55,385 nt of DNA from an uncultured Synechococcales cyanobacterium (GCA_902806435.1 CADCWO010000126.1:1-55385); one strand, 5' to 3'. Positions 27,672 through 36,647 are shown, counted from the first letter of the stretch. Notes: generated from the sequence alone by a model not told the origin. A program made the numbers and translations.

Positions 27672-28961
27672 CTAGATAAGTTCTCTGGCTAGTGCTAGAG
27701 CTTCCTCAGGCGTAGAAACGTTGCCTTCAGCTTGAGCAATTTCGAGAGTACTCAGCAGCTGACCAATTTGTGGTCCTGGGCGCAGGTGTAACTTGTTGAT
27801 TAAGTCCTTACCCGAAATCAGGGGCATCGGATGGGCGATCGCGTCGTTGGGGGTAAGGTAGCGTTCGATGAAAGGGGCAATTGCCTGGATTGGGGTACCT
27901 TGGGATATGGCCATAATGGCTAGGACGGGAAATGCCGGCCCAGCTTTTTGAAACAAAAAATACTGCTCCCGACGAGACAACACTGCTAAAGCTTTGATCG
28001 ATTGTACTTGGGGGAGAAGTTGTAGCAGTAGGGTGACCAAGTTGATTTCGGCACGACTGTACTTTAAGCGCAACAGGTTGCTGGCCGCCTGTGCTGGATT
28101 GGGCGATACAAGACCGGTCAGCTTAGCGGTGGCCAGTAGGGTTGGGCAATTGGAATCTCCACTTTTGGAGCGCTGGCTGACAGGGCTCAGCAAGGGTATT
28201 TTTAGATCTGGCCAGGTTTGGAGCAACAGTGTAGCAACGCTATCCCACTCATTAATTTGAGCAATCCCTGCTGCGGAGGCTTCAGGCAACCAATAATCCA
28301 GGAGGCCATCTTGCCAAGCAGCCTCTAACCAAACTGTTCCAGCCTCACTAGCCAGTAGATAACCTAGTTCTACCCGGACCCGCTCTGCTGCCACTTGTTG
28401 TAAGCAGGGAGCAAGTTGGCGAATGGTTCGCTGGGTTGTCGGCTCTAGCCTAAAGTGCAGCTGCGCTGCCTGCCGGTAAGCCCGCAGGAGTCGTAGGGGA
28501 TCGGCGGCCAGATTTTCCGCTGAGATCATCCGAATTACCCCTTGTTCCAAATCGGCACAGCCTTGCAAAGGATCAGTAATAGTCTGAGTATGCGGGTTGT
28601 AGGCGATCGCGTTAACTGTAAAATCACGCCGCTGTAGATCAGTAGTTAAGCTACTTCCAACCTGCAAAGCAAAGTCAGCCGTCCCTTGCTCAAACACCAC
28701 CCTGGCAATTTGGCGTTCTGGATCTAAGAGCACAAAGCCCGCACTATAGGCACAGGCGATCGCAGAAGCTATCTCAACCGCCGATGCGGGTAAAACAAAA
28801 TCAAGGTCTAAGTAACTGGCAGCATGACCCCGTAAAGTATCACGTACCCATCCACCGACAACATAAGACGGCTGGGGTAGCTGCTCTAGACTAAAAGGCC
28901 AGGTGTCTGGTGAAAATTGAAGATGAATACTAGAGATTCCAAAAAATTTAGTTTGTATCAA
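27672..28961 (-). CDS. cca: CCA tRNA nucleotidyltransferase / poly(A) polymerase family
   Basis: Class II nucleotidyltransferase that adds or repairs the CCA (or A) end of tRNAs. Seen: YVVGGWVRDTLRG, the metal-binding DLDFVLP, RRDFTVNAIAYNP, DPLQGCADLEQGVIR and AENLAADPLRLLRAYRQAAQL, all hallmark blocks, followed by a helical C-terminal domain. 429 residues. Some cyanobacteria split CC- and A-adding activities; the sequence alone does not settle which this is. It follows the coiled-coil gene by 27 bp, so it may be cotranscribed with coaD. Confidence 0.92.
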   Translation of the reverse strand: MIQTKFFGISSIHLQFSPDTWPFSLEQLPQPSYVVGGWVRDTLRGHAASYLDLDFVLPASAVEIASAIACAYSAGFVLLDPERQIARVVFEQGTADFALQVGSSLTTDLQRRDFTVNAIAYNPHTQTITDPLQGCADLEQGVIRMISAENLAADPLRLLRAYRQAAQLHFRLEPTTQRTIRQLAPCLQQVAAERVRVELGYLLASEAGTVWLEAAWQDGLLDYWLPEASAAGIAQINEWDSVATLLLQTWPDLKIPLLSPVSQRSKSGDSNCPTLLATAKLTGLVSPNPAQAASNLLRLKYSRAEINLVTLLLQLLPQVQSIKALAVLSRREQYFLFQKAGPAFPVLAIMAISQGTPIQAIAPFIERYLTPNDAIAHPMPLISGKDLINKLHLRPGPQIGQLLSTLEIAQAEGNVSTPEEALALARELI

Positions 28962-28988
28962 TTCATCGAAGAATTTAACGGTTGATTG

Positions 28989-29678
28989 CTAAAGATGCGT
29001 GGATGGCTGATCAACCATTGGCCCCCTATTCAGACTCTCGTGCAAAGGCCGGGCTTGGGATGCCGTCTCATGCAGGTGGTGACGGCTATGACGAATCACC
29101 TGTAACACTTGGCTAAACTGCTGTTCCATATCGGTAAGGACGCGGTCAGCGTAGGTATCGGCTCCTGACTGGAGTTGCTCACACTCAGCAATAATCGCAC
29201 TTCGCATCTGGTGTAACTCCTGTTGGGCTTGCTGGCGCATCCGTTCAATGTCAGTAGAGGTTCTTTGGCGAGCTGCGGCACACTCCTCCTGGACGCTTTG
29301 GCGAATTTTCTGGGCCTCTAATTCTGCCTGCTGGACAATTTTGACTTCATCTGCAATTTGAGCCGCTGTCTGTTCTGCGGCTCTAATAATTTCTTGAGCA
29401 TACTCCCGCGCTTGCGCCAGAATGGTCTCTTTGGTTTGTAGAATTTCTTCTGCTTGCTGAAATACCCGTGGCAGACTGAGCCTGACTTGATCCAGATGGT
29501 CAAGGAGCTGATCTTCCTCCACGAGAGTCCGGCGAGTTAGAGGCACTCTCGGGCTATCTAAGACAATTTCCTCTAGCTGCTGGAGTTGCCGCTGGATATG
29601 GAGGCCATCTGGGCCATTAGACAAGTAATCACGATTAGGTCCGTCAGGGCCAATGCTAGATGAGTTTTGGCGTAACAT
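28989..29678 (-). CDS. Coiled-coil protein (DivIVA / ATP-synthase-b-like)
   Basis: 229 residues. After a Gly/Asn-rich N terminus with repeated GPDG, residues about 25-215 are strongly helical and heptad-like, rich in Glu, Gln, Ala and Arg (ILAQAREYAQEIIRAAEQTA, EECAAARQRTSTDIERMRQQ). This resembles the DivIVA-type or F-ATPase b-type coiled coils found next to coaD in other cyanobacteria. Its first base overlaps the coaD stop (TGATG), so translation is coupled. Function unknown; a scaffolding role is inferred only from structure. Confidence 0.75.
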   Translation of the reverse strand: MLRQNSSSIGPDGPNRDYLSNGPDGLHIQRQLQQLEEIVLDSPRVPLTRRTLVEEDQLLDHLDQVRLSLPRVFQQAEEILQTKETILAQAREYAQEIIRAAEQTAAQIADEVKIVQQAELEAQKIRQSVQEECAAARQRTSTDIERMRQQAQQELHQMRSAIIAECEQLQSGADTYADRVLTDMEQQFSQVLQVIRHSRHHLHETASQARPLHESLNRGPMVDQPSTHL

Positions 29679-30139
29679 CAGTCAAGGTCAAGCACAACAC
29701 TTTTGGGTACCAAGTGATTGACCGAGCCACCTAGCTTGGCAATCTCTTTCACCAGGCTACTACTTAAGAAGCTGTATTCGTTAGAAGTTGCCAGAAAAAC
29801 CGTTTCAATTTCTGTTGACAAGCTGTTGTTGGTATGGGCCATTTGCAGTTCATGCTCAAAATCTGAAAGTACCCGCAGACCTCGAAGCAGCACCTGCGCC
29901 TGCCGAATCCGGGCATAATGGACAGTCAATCCATTGAAACTATCAATTTCAACGTTAGGCAGATGTTGTGTACAGGCTTGAATTTGCTCCATCCGCTTCT
30001 GAACTGTAAACAAGGGCGTTTTTTGAGGATTCTTGAGCACGGCCACAATCACTCGCTCAAACAGTCGGCAGCCGCGTTCAATGATGTCAAGATGCCCTAA
30101 GGTAATAGGGTCGAAGCTACCGGGATAAACTGCAATCAT
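29678..30139 (-). CDS. coaD: Phosphopantetheine adenylyltransferase
   Basis: Makes dephospho-coenzyme A from 4'-phosphopantetheine and ATP, the fourth step of CoA synthesis. Seen: [23 protein letters not shown] with the TxGH nucleotidyltransferase motif (13-16), [32 protein letters not shown] and [15 protein letters not shown]. 153 residues, normal length. First gene of a likely coaD / coiled-coil / cca operon. Confidence 0.96.
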   Translation of the reverse strand: MIAVYPGSFDPITLGHLDIIERGCRLFERVIVAVLKNPQKTPLFTVQKRMEQIQACTQHLPNVEIDSFNGLTVHYARIRQAQVLLRGLRVLSDFEHELQMAHTNNSLSTEIETVFLATSNEYSFLSSSLVKEIAKLGGSVNHLVPKSVVLDLD

Positions 30140-30263
30140 GAATTTTCAAAGCTGTTGAGGCGATTATAATACCAATTGTCTGATGTGTGCTGTCTTTCTC
30201 CGAAGTGGGTAGTTGGAAAAGATAGAAGCAACAACTGTAGGTCTCATACCGCGTTATTTTGCC

Positions 30264-31955
30264 TCAGATCGGTGCTGATTTCTGCCAGTGATCCCCCTGG
30301 ACCAAGGTATGAACCTGCCAGCTTGAGTCCAGCTGAGGATAATCTAGCCGGTAATGACCACCCCGGCTCTCAGGGCGAAAGGCAGCACTTTTAAGGATTA
30401 ATTGCGCCACATCCAACAAGTTTTGAGTTTCAGCCCAAGCACGAATCTCTAAATCCGCTTCTGGCACGGAAATTGCTAATGGCTGACCCGGATGCAGGTT
30501 TAGCAGGCACTGGCTGAGTGGGAGTTGAGCAAATTTGTCTTTCCAGTTTTCAACCTGAGCAATTGCTGCTTTTAACACCTTCTCCTCCCGGCAAATTCCG
30601 GCACTTTGCCACATCAATACCGGTAGATCCCGTCGTAGTTGTTCAATGGTTAACTTTTGGCTCGACCAGTCAGCTGCTGCTTTTGGTAGCCAGGCCTGCT
30701 GGGCTTGTAAAGAGCTACTGGTCACTACTTCAGCTTGCGAAAGGGACTTAGACAACTGAGCGGCAAAGACCAAGCACTCCAGCAGTGAATTACTGGCTAA
30801 GCGATTTGCACCATGAACCCCTGTACTGGCCACTTCCCCAACCGCATATAACCCAGGAATGGAGGTCAAGCCTTGAAGGTCAGTCGCAACTCCTCCCATC
30901 CAGTAGTGGGCAGCAGGAGCAACTGGAACGGGTTGCTCGAACACATTTATCCCCCAGTTTTGACAAACCTGAATAATTTTGGGAAAACGATAGTGAATTC
31001 GCGATCGCGCAATAGGTCGTAGGTCTAACCAAACCTGGTGATCAGGAGCAGATGTACCTGCTGTCAAGCTGGAGGTTGTTTGGAGATGACTGAAAATAGC
31101 GCGACTCACCACATCCCTCGGTGCTAATTCCCCAGCAGGATGATAGTCAAACACAAACCGCTTGCCTTGGGAGTCAACTAAATGAGCTCCCTCACCACGC
31201 ACACTTTCGCTAATCAAAAATCGGGGTGCACCTGGCAGTGTTAAAGCTGTGGGATGAAACTGAACAAACTCTAGATCTCGCAGCAGTGCTCCAGTTCGCC
31301 AAGCCATTGCCACACCATCCCCAGTGCTCAGCTCTGGATTAGTCGTTTGGGCAAAAACTTGACCGCCGCCGCCAGTTGCCAATACGACTGCCCGGGCACG
31401 TACCCAGGTAATTTGGCCCTGATAGAGCACACTGACACCCTGGCAGTAATGATCGTGGGGATGCATCCAAAGGCTTAAGGTAAAAGTCTCAGGTAACACT
31501 TGGATGTTGGGGCGACTCAGTACCTGAGCAGTCAAGGTTGTGACCAACTTCCGGCCCGTGGTGTCCGCAGCATGAAGCACCCTTGGCTGGGAGTGAGCGG
31601 CTTCTAAGGTTAGGGCAAGTTGACTGCCGGCGCGATCAAAGTCAACCCCTAGCTCAACGAGCAGCTTAATTTGTTGAGGTGCCTGCTCTACTAGAAACTG
31701 TACAACCTCTGGTTCGCACAGCCCTGCTCCAGCTTTAATCGTGTCCTTAGCGTGTGCGTCAGGAGAATCTTTTGGATCAATAGCTGCAGCCACCCCTCCT
31801 TGAGCCCAATCACTAGCAGAGAGGGCTAAAGGGCCTTTAGTTACTAAACCAACTTTTAGGTGCGGAGGCAGACACAGAGCAGCATAAAGACCGGCCGCCC
31901 CCCCTCCAATAATCAACACATCGAAAGTCTTGTATTCTACAGCAATCCCCTGCAT
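30264..31955 (-). CDS. nadB: L-aspartate oxidase
   Basis: FAD enzyme oxidising L-aspartate to iminoaspartate for de novo NAD synthesis with NadA. Seen: FAD-binding GGGAAGLYAAL (about 17-27), SASDWAQGGVAAAI, ATTGGGGQVFAQTTNPELSTGDG-type block (TGGGGQVF, STGDGVAMAW), EFVQFHPTAL, RGEGAHLVD, HYWMGGVATD and VHGANRLASNSLLE, then a helical C-terminal domain. 563 residues. Distinguished from succinate dehydrogenase by these blocks and by its isolated context. Confidence 0.95.
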   Translation of the reverse strand: MQGIAVEYKTFDVLIIGGGAAGLYAALCLPPHLKVGLVTKGPLALSASDWAQGGVAAAIDPKDSPDAHAKDTIKAGAGLCEPEVVQFLVEQAPQQIKLLVELGVDFDRAGSQLALTLEAAHSQPRVLHAADTTGRKLVTTLTAQVLSRPNIQVLPETFTLSLWMHPHDHYCQGVSVLYQGQITWVRARAVVLATGGGGQVFAQTTNPELSTGDGVAMAWRTGALLRDLEFVQFHPTALTLPGAPRFLISESVRGEGAHLVDSQGKRFVFDYHPAGELAPRDVVSRAIFSHLQTTSSLTAGTSAPDHQVWLDLRPIARSRIHYRFPKIIQVCQNWGINVFEQPVPVAPAAHYWMGGVATDLQGLTSIPGLYAVGEVASTGVHGANRLASNSLLECLVFAAQLSKSLSQAEVVTSSSLQAQQAWLPKAAADWSSQKLTIEQLRRDLPVLMWQSAGICREEKVLKAAIAQVENWKDKFAQLPLSQCLLNLHPGQPLAISVPEADLEIRAWAETQNLLDVAQLILKSAAFRPESRGGHYRLDYPQLDSSWQVHTLVQGDHWQKSAPI

Positions 31956-32096
31956 TAACTAAGGGTCCCAAAAGATTTTTCTGACAGTACTAAATCTGCC
32001 CTTTGTGAACCGTGATGTGACGCTCTTGAAAGCAACAACTTTCAGACTTGAACACAAAGCCAGCTTCAAGGGGTTCTTTACCCATCCTACTAAAAT

Positions 32097-32145
32097 CGCT
32101 CTATACCAGTTGGATAATGGGGATTGAACCCACTGGTATAGAGCG
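32097..32145 (-). terminator. 14-bp inverted repeat downstream of psbU
   Basis: CGCTCTATACCAGT (32097-32110) and ACTGGTATAGAGCG (32132-32145) are perfect complements around a 21-base spacer. It lies 62 bp beyond the psbU stop and before nadB. On the minus strand a short ATTTTAG follows, so it may terminate or stabilise the psbU transcript. No long T-run. Confidence 0.55.
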
Positions 32146-32207
32146 TCAATGAATTAGCTTGAACGTTGATGGCTTGAATATAGAGGCGGCTTGCTGTTCA
32201 AACAGCT

Positions 32208-32645
32208 TTATTTGTAGATGCCGTTATTGATCCGATCGCCGCCTTCCAGCAATGCCACTTCCGGATCCGTGGCGATGAAGTGATCCATATTAGCTTGGAG
32301 CAGTTCCTTCTGATGATTGCTGAGCCCTGCAATGTTTAGAACGTCCTCAACATCGTTGTAAGGAGCATTTTTAACGATAATTCGAGCTAGGGTAGGGTAC
32401 AGACCGCGATACCGAGAAAAAGCTCGAACATTCGTGTTGTTCAAGTCTATCTTGTCACCAGCTTCGCCTATCTTCTCCTCAACCCGGTTGCGAAGAGTTT
32501 GATCCACGGCAACACTACGTGCTGCCAGAATTGGTGCTGGTTGCCAGGACAAGTTTGCAGCAAGTGCATTCTGGGTCCAGCCCAGGAAGCCCAGGCAACT
32601 AATGAATATGCTTACTATGCTTAACCAGCGGCCCAACCGTTTCAT
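32208..32645 (-). CDS. psbU: Photosystem II extrinsic protein PsbU (12 kDa)
   Basis: Lumenal extrinsic subunit that stabilises the oxygen-evolving cluster together with PsbV and PsbO. 145 residues: a signal peptide (about 1-30, ending NALAA) and a mature domain with [39 protein letters not shown], a double helix-hairpin-helix fold, ending [11 protein letters not shown], as in known PsbU. AGAGG lies about 10 bases before the ATG. Monocistronic. Confidence 0.96.
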   Translation of the reverse strand: MKRLGRWLSIVSIFISCLGFLGWTQNALAANLSWQPAPILAARSVAVDQTLRNRVEEKIGEAGDKIDLNNTNVRAFSRYRGLYPTLARIIVKNAPYNDVEDVLNIAGLSNHQKELLQANMDHFIATDPEVALLEGGDRINNGIYK

Positions 32646-32820
32646 AAATTTATACCTCTTATCTCAGTAGTTTCTAGACAGCAATAATGACGATTTATCT
32701 AGAGCGTATCATTTCCCCTGTGGCTAAATTGCAACAAAGTGTTGAGATGCCACAATCAAGCGAGGAATCGGTGCTAAACGCTTACTATTGATGTTTCGCG
32801 TTGAATGACAAGAGGGGCTG

Positions 32821-33390
32821 ATGTCAGGGATAGAGCAAATTTTAGATTTTTGGTTTAGCAATCCCCAAGCGCCACCAGGAACGCGCAAAGTTTGGTTTGC
32901 TAAAGACCCAAAGTTTGACCAGCTCATTCGCTCTCGTTTCCAGAACGACTACCAGGCAGCAGCAGGCCAACTCGATCAGTGGCAGGAGTCACCTCAAGGC
33001 TGCGTAGCACTAATTCTTTTATTGGATCAGTTTCCCCGCAACATGTTTCGGGATACACCTACTGCGTTTGACACTGACCCTCAAGCTCTGGCGGTAACCG
33101 AACGTGCTATTAAGCGTGGCTTTGACCAAAAACTACCTTCCCTCCAGCGTTGGTTCCTCTACATCCCTTTGATGCACAGTGAAAACTTAAACCACCAAAA
33201 CCAGTCTGTGCAGCTATTTGCCCAACTTCGAGATCAAAATCCAGAAACTACCAGTGCCTTCTCTTATGCTGTGCGGCATCAAGAAGTAATTGAACGCTTT
33301 GGCCGATTTCCCCACCGCAATAAGATTTTGGGCCGAGCTTCAACCTTGGAAGAAGTAGAGTTTCTCAAACAGCCGGGTTCATCATTCTAG
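32821..33390 (+). CDS. DUF924 family protein
   Basis: 189 residues. Seen: IEQILDFWF, KVWFAKDPKFDQLIRSRF, LILLLDQFPRNMFRDTPTAFDTDPQAL and FLYIPLMHSENLNHQNQSVQLF, characteristic DUF924 blocks (an all-helical, TPR-like fold related to transmembrane-free cytoplasmic proteins). No enzymatic activity is established. Complete, beginning at an ATG right after a G-rich stretch. A HIP1-containing terminator follows. Confidence 0.9.
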   Translation: MSGIEQILDFWFSNPQAPPGTRKVWFAKDPKFDQLIRSRFQNDYQAAAGQLDQWQESPQGCVALILLLDQFPRNMFRDTPTAFDTDPQALAVTERAIKRGFDQKLPSLQRWFLYIPLMHSENLNHQNQSVQLFAQLRDQNPETTSAFSYAVRHQEVIERFGRFPHRNKILGRASTLEEVEFLKQPGSSF

Positions 33391-33471
33391 ATTCAGGCTC
33401 AAAATCACCTTGTGTGAGGCCTACAGGTAATTTGTTATCTATCACTGTCAGGGTTGAAGTGAGCCAGACCT

Positions 33472-33505
33472 AAAAAGCGATCGCTCTAACAGGCGATCGC
33501 TTTTT
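33472..33505. terminator. Bidirectional terminator built from HIP1 palindromes
   Basis: AAAAAGCGATCGC (33472-33484) pairs perfectly with GCGATCGCTTTTT (33493-33505) around an 8-base loop. Each arm contains a full HIP1 octamer GCGATCGC. A-run and T-run flanks make it an intrinsic terminator in both directions, between the DUF924 gene (plus) and the PirA-like gene (minus). Confidence 0.9.
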
Positions 33506-33551
33506 ACAAGAAGCATTAATTCTGAGCAGTGAGAAGTTAGCAATTGAGGCG

Positions 33552-33704
33552 TTAAGCAAGTTGTCTATATTCAGTTTCTAAAACACGAACTAATTCTTGA
33601 TTACCCTCAGCTCTAGCTACTTCCAAGCGATGCTCTAGCACTTTGCGAATACTAGCTTGATGAGTCTCAGTAGACTTTGTCCGAGCTTCACGACTTACGG
33701 CCAT
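33552..33704 (-). CDS. pirA: PirA-like small protein (PII-interacting regulator candidate)
   Basis: A 50-residue gene read on the minus strand: MAVSREARTKSTETHQ at the start, then VLEHRLEVARAEGNQELVRVLE. AGGAGA lies 7 bases before the ATG, an excellent ribosome site. The pattern (SREAR, a short helix, HRLEVARAxGxxxLVxxLE) resembles PirA, the small cyanobacterial protein that binds PII and limits arginine synthesis by competing with its activation of N-acetylglutamate kinase. Assignment is from remembered resemblance. PirA of Synechocystis is under NtcA control, but no GTAN8TAC was found just upstream here. Flanked by convergent DUF924 and divergent SAM hydrolase genes. Confidence 0.62.
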   Translation of the reverse strand: MAVSREARTKSTETHQASIRKVLEHRLEVARAEGNQELVRVLETEYRQLA

Positions 33705-33961
33705 TTTTGTTTCTCCTGAACAGTTTTCTTAATTCAAATAAGGTATAAGCGCTTTTCTAAGCTAACATGCCCTAATGAGGTTGCACATCTTTAAAGGTCT
33801 TCCCCTTTGGGTGATATCCCTAACTTTGTCCTAACTATTGTGGTTAGCGGTCTCCTGAACCCAGGCACTCAGACCTTTTGCCACGCAAGCCATCAGATCG
33901 GATATCCTATCCTCCAAGTCAGTGTTCGAAAAGCTGTCTATCAAGCCAAGGTGTACAACCA

Positions 33962-34795
33962 ATGCCTGGACCTCAGCTAGTCACCCTGCTCAGCGATTTT
34001 GGTTTAGAGGATACCTACGTGAGCGTGCTCAAAGGGGTAATTGCTCAGATTGATTCTCAGCTTGTTGTAATCGATCTGACCCATCAGATCCCACCCCAGA
34101 ATATTGCTGCGGCTCGGTTTAGTTTAATGAGTGCTTACGCTTATTTTCCTCAGGGAACAATTCATATAGCAGTGGTTGATCCCGGTGTGGGTAGTACAAG
34201 ACGAGGGGTAGCCATTCAAATCGCTGCGGGAGTGTTGGTGGGACCGGACAATGGTTTGTTTAGCGGTGTCCTGGACCAAGCTCCAGCGATCGCCGCTGTG
34301 GAGCTATCCAATCCGCACTACTGGCTGACACCCCAACCCAGTACTACTTTTCATGGCCGTGATATCTTTGCACCTGTCGCAGCGCATATAGCCAGCGGTG
34401 TTGCTTTAGAACAGTTAGGGCCTGCGATCGCAATTGATTCTTTAGTACAATTGGCTGTACCTGCTTGCACGGTTGATAGTTGCAGTGTCTCCGGTGTAAT
34501 TCAAGCAGTGGACCACTTTGGCAACTTGGTCACCAATATTCCTGGTACCTACGTTCAGCAGAAACGCTGGTCGTTGGAGATAGGCGGTCTAACCATTCCT
34601 GGAGGCCAAACTTATAGCGATGCTTGCCCCGGCGAACTAATTGCCCTAGTAGGCAGTCATGGCTGGGTAGAAGTTGCTGCCAATCAGGGCAGTGCTCAAG
34701 CTTATCTAAGGCAGCAAAGAACAGTAGCGCAGCAGAGTTACCAGAACTACAGCTACAGTACTCCTATACGAGTTGTGTTTTACTCGCAGATCTAG
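33962..34795 (+). CDS. SAM hydroxide adenosyltransferase (DUF62 family)
   Basis: Converts S-adenosylmethionine and water to adenosine and methionine; related to fluorinase/chlorinase. Seen: TLLSDFGLEDTYVSVLKG, DLTHQIPPQNIAAARFSL, VVDPGVGSTRRGVA, GPDNGLFS, FHGRDIFAPVAAHIASG and VDHFGNLVTNIP, the full set of family blocks. About 277 residues from ATG 33962 (MPGPQLVTLLSDFG); the in-frame ATG at 33878 adds a 28-residue tail that is probably not translated. Physiological purpose unknown. Confidence 0.9.
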   Translation: MPGPQLVTLLSDFGLEDTYVSVLKGVIAQIDSQLVVIDLTHQIPPQNIAAARFSLMSAYAYFPQGTIHIAVVDPGVGSTRRGVAIQIAAGVLVGPDNGLFSGVLDQAPAIAAVELSNPHYWLTPQPSTTFHGRDIFAPVAAHIASGVALEQLGPAIAIDSLVQLAVPACTVDSCSVSGVIQAVDHFGNLVTNIPGTYVQQKRWSLEIGGLTIPGGQTYSDACPGELIALVGSHGWVEVAANQGSAQAYLRQQRTVAQQSYQNYSYSTPIRVVFYSQI

Positions 34796-34834
34796 CCTGA
34801 ACAAGATTCCATTTAGATGAGGAGATTGATCTGA

Positions 34835-35515
34835 ATGATATCTACAACGACAGAGAAACCGGAAGTTTATCAAGGCCAATTCGGCGAGTTCACAATTACG
34901 CCTGGCGATCGCACGAGTGTAGTAGTTTACCGTACAGCCTTAGCTGTCGCAGCTTTATGCTTTGCCGCTGGCACTGCTGCTGTTCTCTGGCAAGCCAATA
35001 ACCCCACTGTGGTGAAGAGCCTAGCTATTCTTTGGGCTTGCTTCTGTGCTGCTTTAGGAGTCAGCTTGGCGACAATTCATATTTATTTAGCCCCCCTGCA
35101 CCGTGCGCTCCAAATTTTCTGGGCAGTTGGTTGCACCTCAGCAGGATTAGTGGCTGCAATCAGCGAGCAACCTCTAGCTCTAGCAGTTTATACCCATCCA
35201 ATGGCTCTAATGGGTGTAGGCTTCGTCTTTGTGGCCCTAACTGGCATTTTCTTTAAAGAAGCTTTTTGCTTTAACCGTCTCGAAACTAAGTTGTTGACAT
35301 TTATTGTTCCTTTACTGCTACTAGGGCACTGGATAGGCTGGTTGCCAGTTCAATCGGAACGCTCATTATTAGCTACTTGGGCCGTCTTGTTCTTGATTTT
35401 TGCGCTACGAAAATCTATTCAACCTATTCCACCTGATATTGGTGACAAAACAGTATTCACCTATCTGCGGGAACAGCGCTCAAAGTCACAGCAACTCAAC
35501 CTTGAAAGTGAATAG
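34835..35515 (+). CDS. DUF2301 integral membrane protein
   Basis: 226 residues with about six hydrophobic helices after a short polar N terminus (YQGQFGEFTITPGDRTSVVVYRTALAVAALCFAAG). The block HPMALMGVGFVFVALTGIFFKEAFCFNRLETKLL matches the DUF2301 family of cyanobacteria and plastids. Location is inner or thylakoid membrane. Function unknown. AGGAG lies about 12 bases before the ATG. Confidence 0.85.
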   Translation: MISTTTEKPEVYQGQFGEFTITPGDRTSVVVYRTALAVAALCFAAGTAAVLWQANNPTVVKSLAILWACFCAALGVSLATIHIYLAPLHRALQIFWAVGCTSAGLVAAISEQPLALAVYTHPMALMGVGFVFVALTGIFFKEAFCFNRLETKLLTFIVPLLLLGHWIGWLPVQSERSLLATWAVLFLIFALRKSIQPIPPDIGDKTVFTYLREQRSKSQQLNLESE

Positions 35516-35659
35516 TCGGTGTAACTAGCCTAGAATATGGCCCTTTAGAAGGAGTTTACGATGACTTATCGTTTGTAGAGTTGCAAAATATGTTCAGGAT
35601 TGGTATGACATAAGCTAGCGGGTTTCAACTTTAAAACGCTATCTAGTGAGGAGTAAAAC

Positions 35660-35869
35660 ATGAAACTGAAAAAAATCGTTCTGCTTACAGTGCTTGGACT
35701 AGCAACTACTTTAGGTGCTTGTCAGGGCGGTGAAGGCGGTGGTGCAGGCGGTGGTGCAGAATCTCCTGCCGCTACGGGAGCATCTCCAATGGAATCTCCA
35801 ATGGAATCTCCAATGGAATCTCCGGCCGAAACAACCTCTCCAACAACCTCTCCAACAACCTCTCCTTAA
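35660..35869 (+). CDS. Small repeat-rich lipoprotein
   Basis: 69 residues. N-terminal lipobox LGAC with Cys21 (MKLKKIVLLTVLGLATTLGAC), so it should be lipidated and membrane-attached. The mature part is low-complexity: glycine-rich (GGEGGGAGGG), then three MESP units and three TTSP units encoded by near-identical 12-bp tandem units. GAGGAG lies before the ATG. The repeats suggest slippage-driven length variation. No enzymatic function is expected; it may be an envelope or cell-wall spacer protein. Confidence 0.75.
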   Translation: MKLKKIVLLTVLGLATTLGACQGGEGGGAGGGAESPAATGASPMESPMESPMESPAETTSPTTSPTTSP

Positions 35870-36320
35870 TTTTAAGTTGGGCTTGCTTCTGCTAGATGTT
35901 CTGTTATAAAGACACCAATTGAGTTAGACAGCAAGTACAGCTATGGAGTTATGGACCTACAGCTGTACTTGCTGTAAAGCCCAGCCATCTTAAATAGCCC
36001 ACAGAAAGGAAATGTGATTGCAAAGTTGTCTTCAACTTGCCTAACCAGCTACCTTCTCTTGTGGGCTTTTTGCTTGTTTGATCAACCAGAATGAATGTCA
36101 GCTTCTACCGTTGCATCCAGTAATGATACTTGCTTCCACTAAACTACTTTCTTTTTCAACACTTATGCCTTTTAGCGTCCAGTGACCAGGCATAGCCTTG
36201 GTTACGCCGTCAACTCGCTCAGCCTAATCTGATTGAAAATTGCTTTCAATCACTAGTGCTAGCGTTATGGGAGCATCTCGATGAGCCTGTTGCTTTAGGT
36301 TAGACTCGACAGATGATGTA
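35870..36320 (+). other. Spacer between lipoprotein and signal-peptide protein genes
   Basis: 451 bp. The first 200 bp carry the stem-loop elements listed as a candidate structured RNA. From about 36073 to 36320 no ORF, repeat or strong hairpin was seen; this part should hold the promoter for the gene at 36321. Confidence 0.5.
35928..36072 (+). ncRNA. Candidate structured RNA downstream of the lipoprotein gene
   Basis: Two stacked elements. First, a perfect 15-bp stem (35928-35942 with 35961-35975, ACAGCAAGTACAGCT and complement) with an 18-base loop. Second, AGCCCACA (35997-36004) pairs with TGTGGGCT (36060-36067), enclosing an inner hairpin GCAA-GTTG / CAAC-TTGC near 36021-36040, and ends in TTTTT. 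The second reads as an intrinsic terminator. Together they could be a small RNA or a long lipoprotein 3' end. No known RNA family (Yfr1, 6S, SRP, tmRNA) was recognised. Confidence 0.4.
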
Positions 36321-36647
36321 ATGAAACCATCCATGGGTGAAAGATCCCTGTTGCCAATCATTGCTCCGCTGCTCATTTACTGTCACTTGATCTGGAACAA
36401 CTCAGTTCAAGCACTGCCTCTACCGAATGACACCCCGGAGGAAGTATTGCGGACAGAAGTGCTGACGGAAGCGCGATCACCCTTGAATGGTGAATCACTA
36501 TCGGCGGCGGAGTATGCAGAATTGCAAGTGGCATTGCGCTCAACGGAGGCTGTGCAACCCAAAGTTTCTCCCAAAATTCGCCGGTTGATTACACTGTTGC
36601 GGCTGCGCAAAGGAATTCGTAGCATCTTCCCCTTTCTGTTACGCTAA
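36321..36647 (+). CDS. Exported small conserved hypothetical protein
   Basis: 108 residues. The N-terminal hydrophobic segment LLPIIAPLLIYCHLIWNNSVQA is a probable signal peptide ending near residue 32. The mature part reads LPNDTPEEVLRTEVLTEARSPLNGESLSAAEYAELQVAL...PKIRRLITLLRLRKGIRSIFPF, a pattern seen in conserved cyanobacterial proteins of unknown role. It ends 30 bp before the cobalamin gene, so cotranscription is possible. Confidence 0.75.
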   Translation: MKPSMGERSLLPIIAPLLIYCHLIWNNSVQALPLPNDTPEEVLRTEVLTEARSPLNGESLSAAEYAELQVALRSTEAVQPKVSPKIRRLITLLRLRKGIRSIFPFLLR

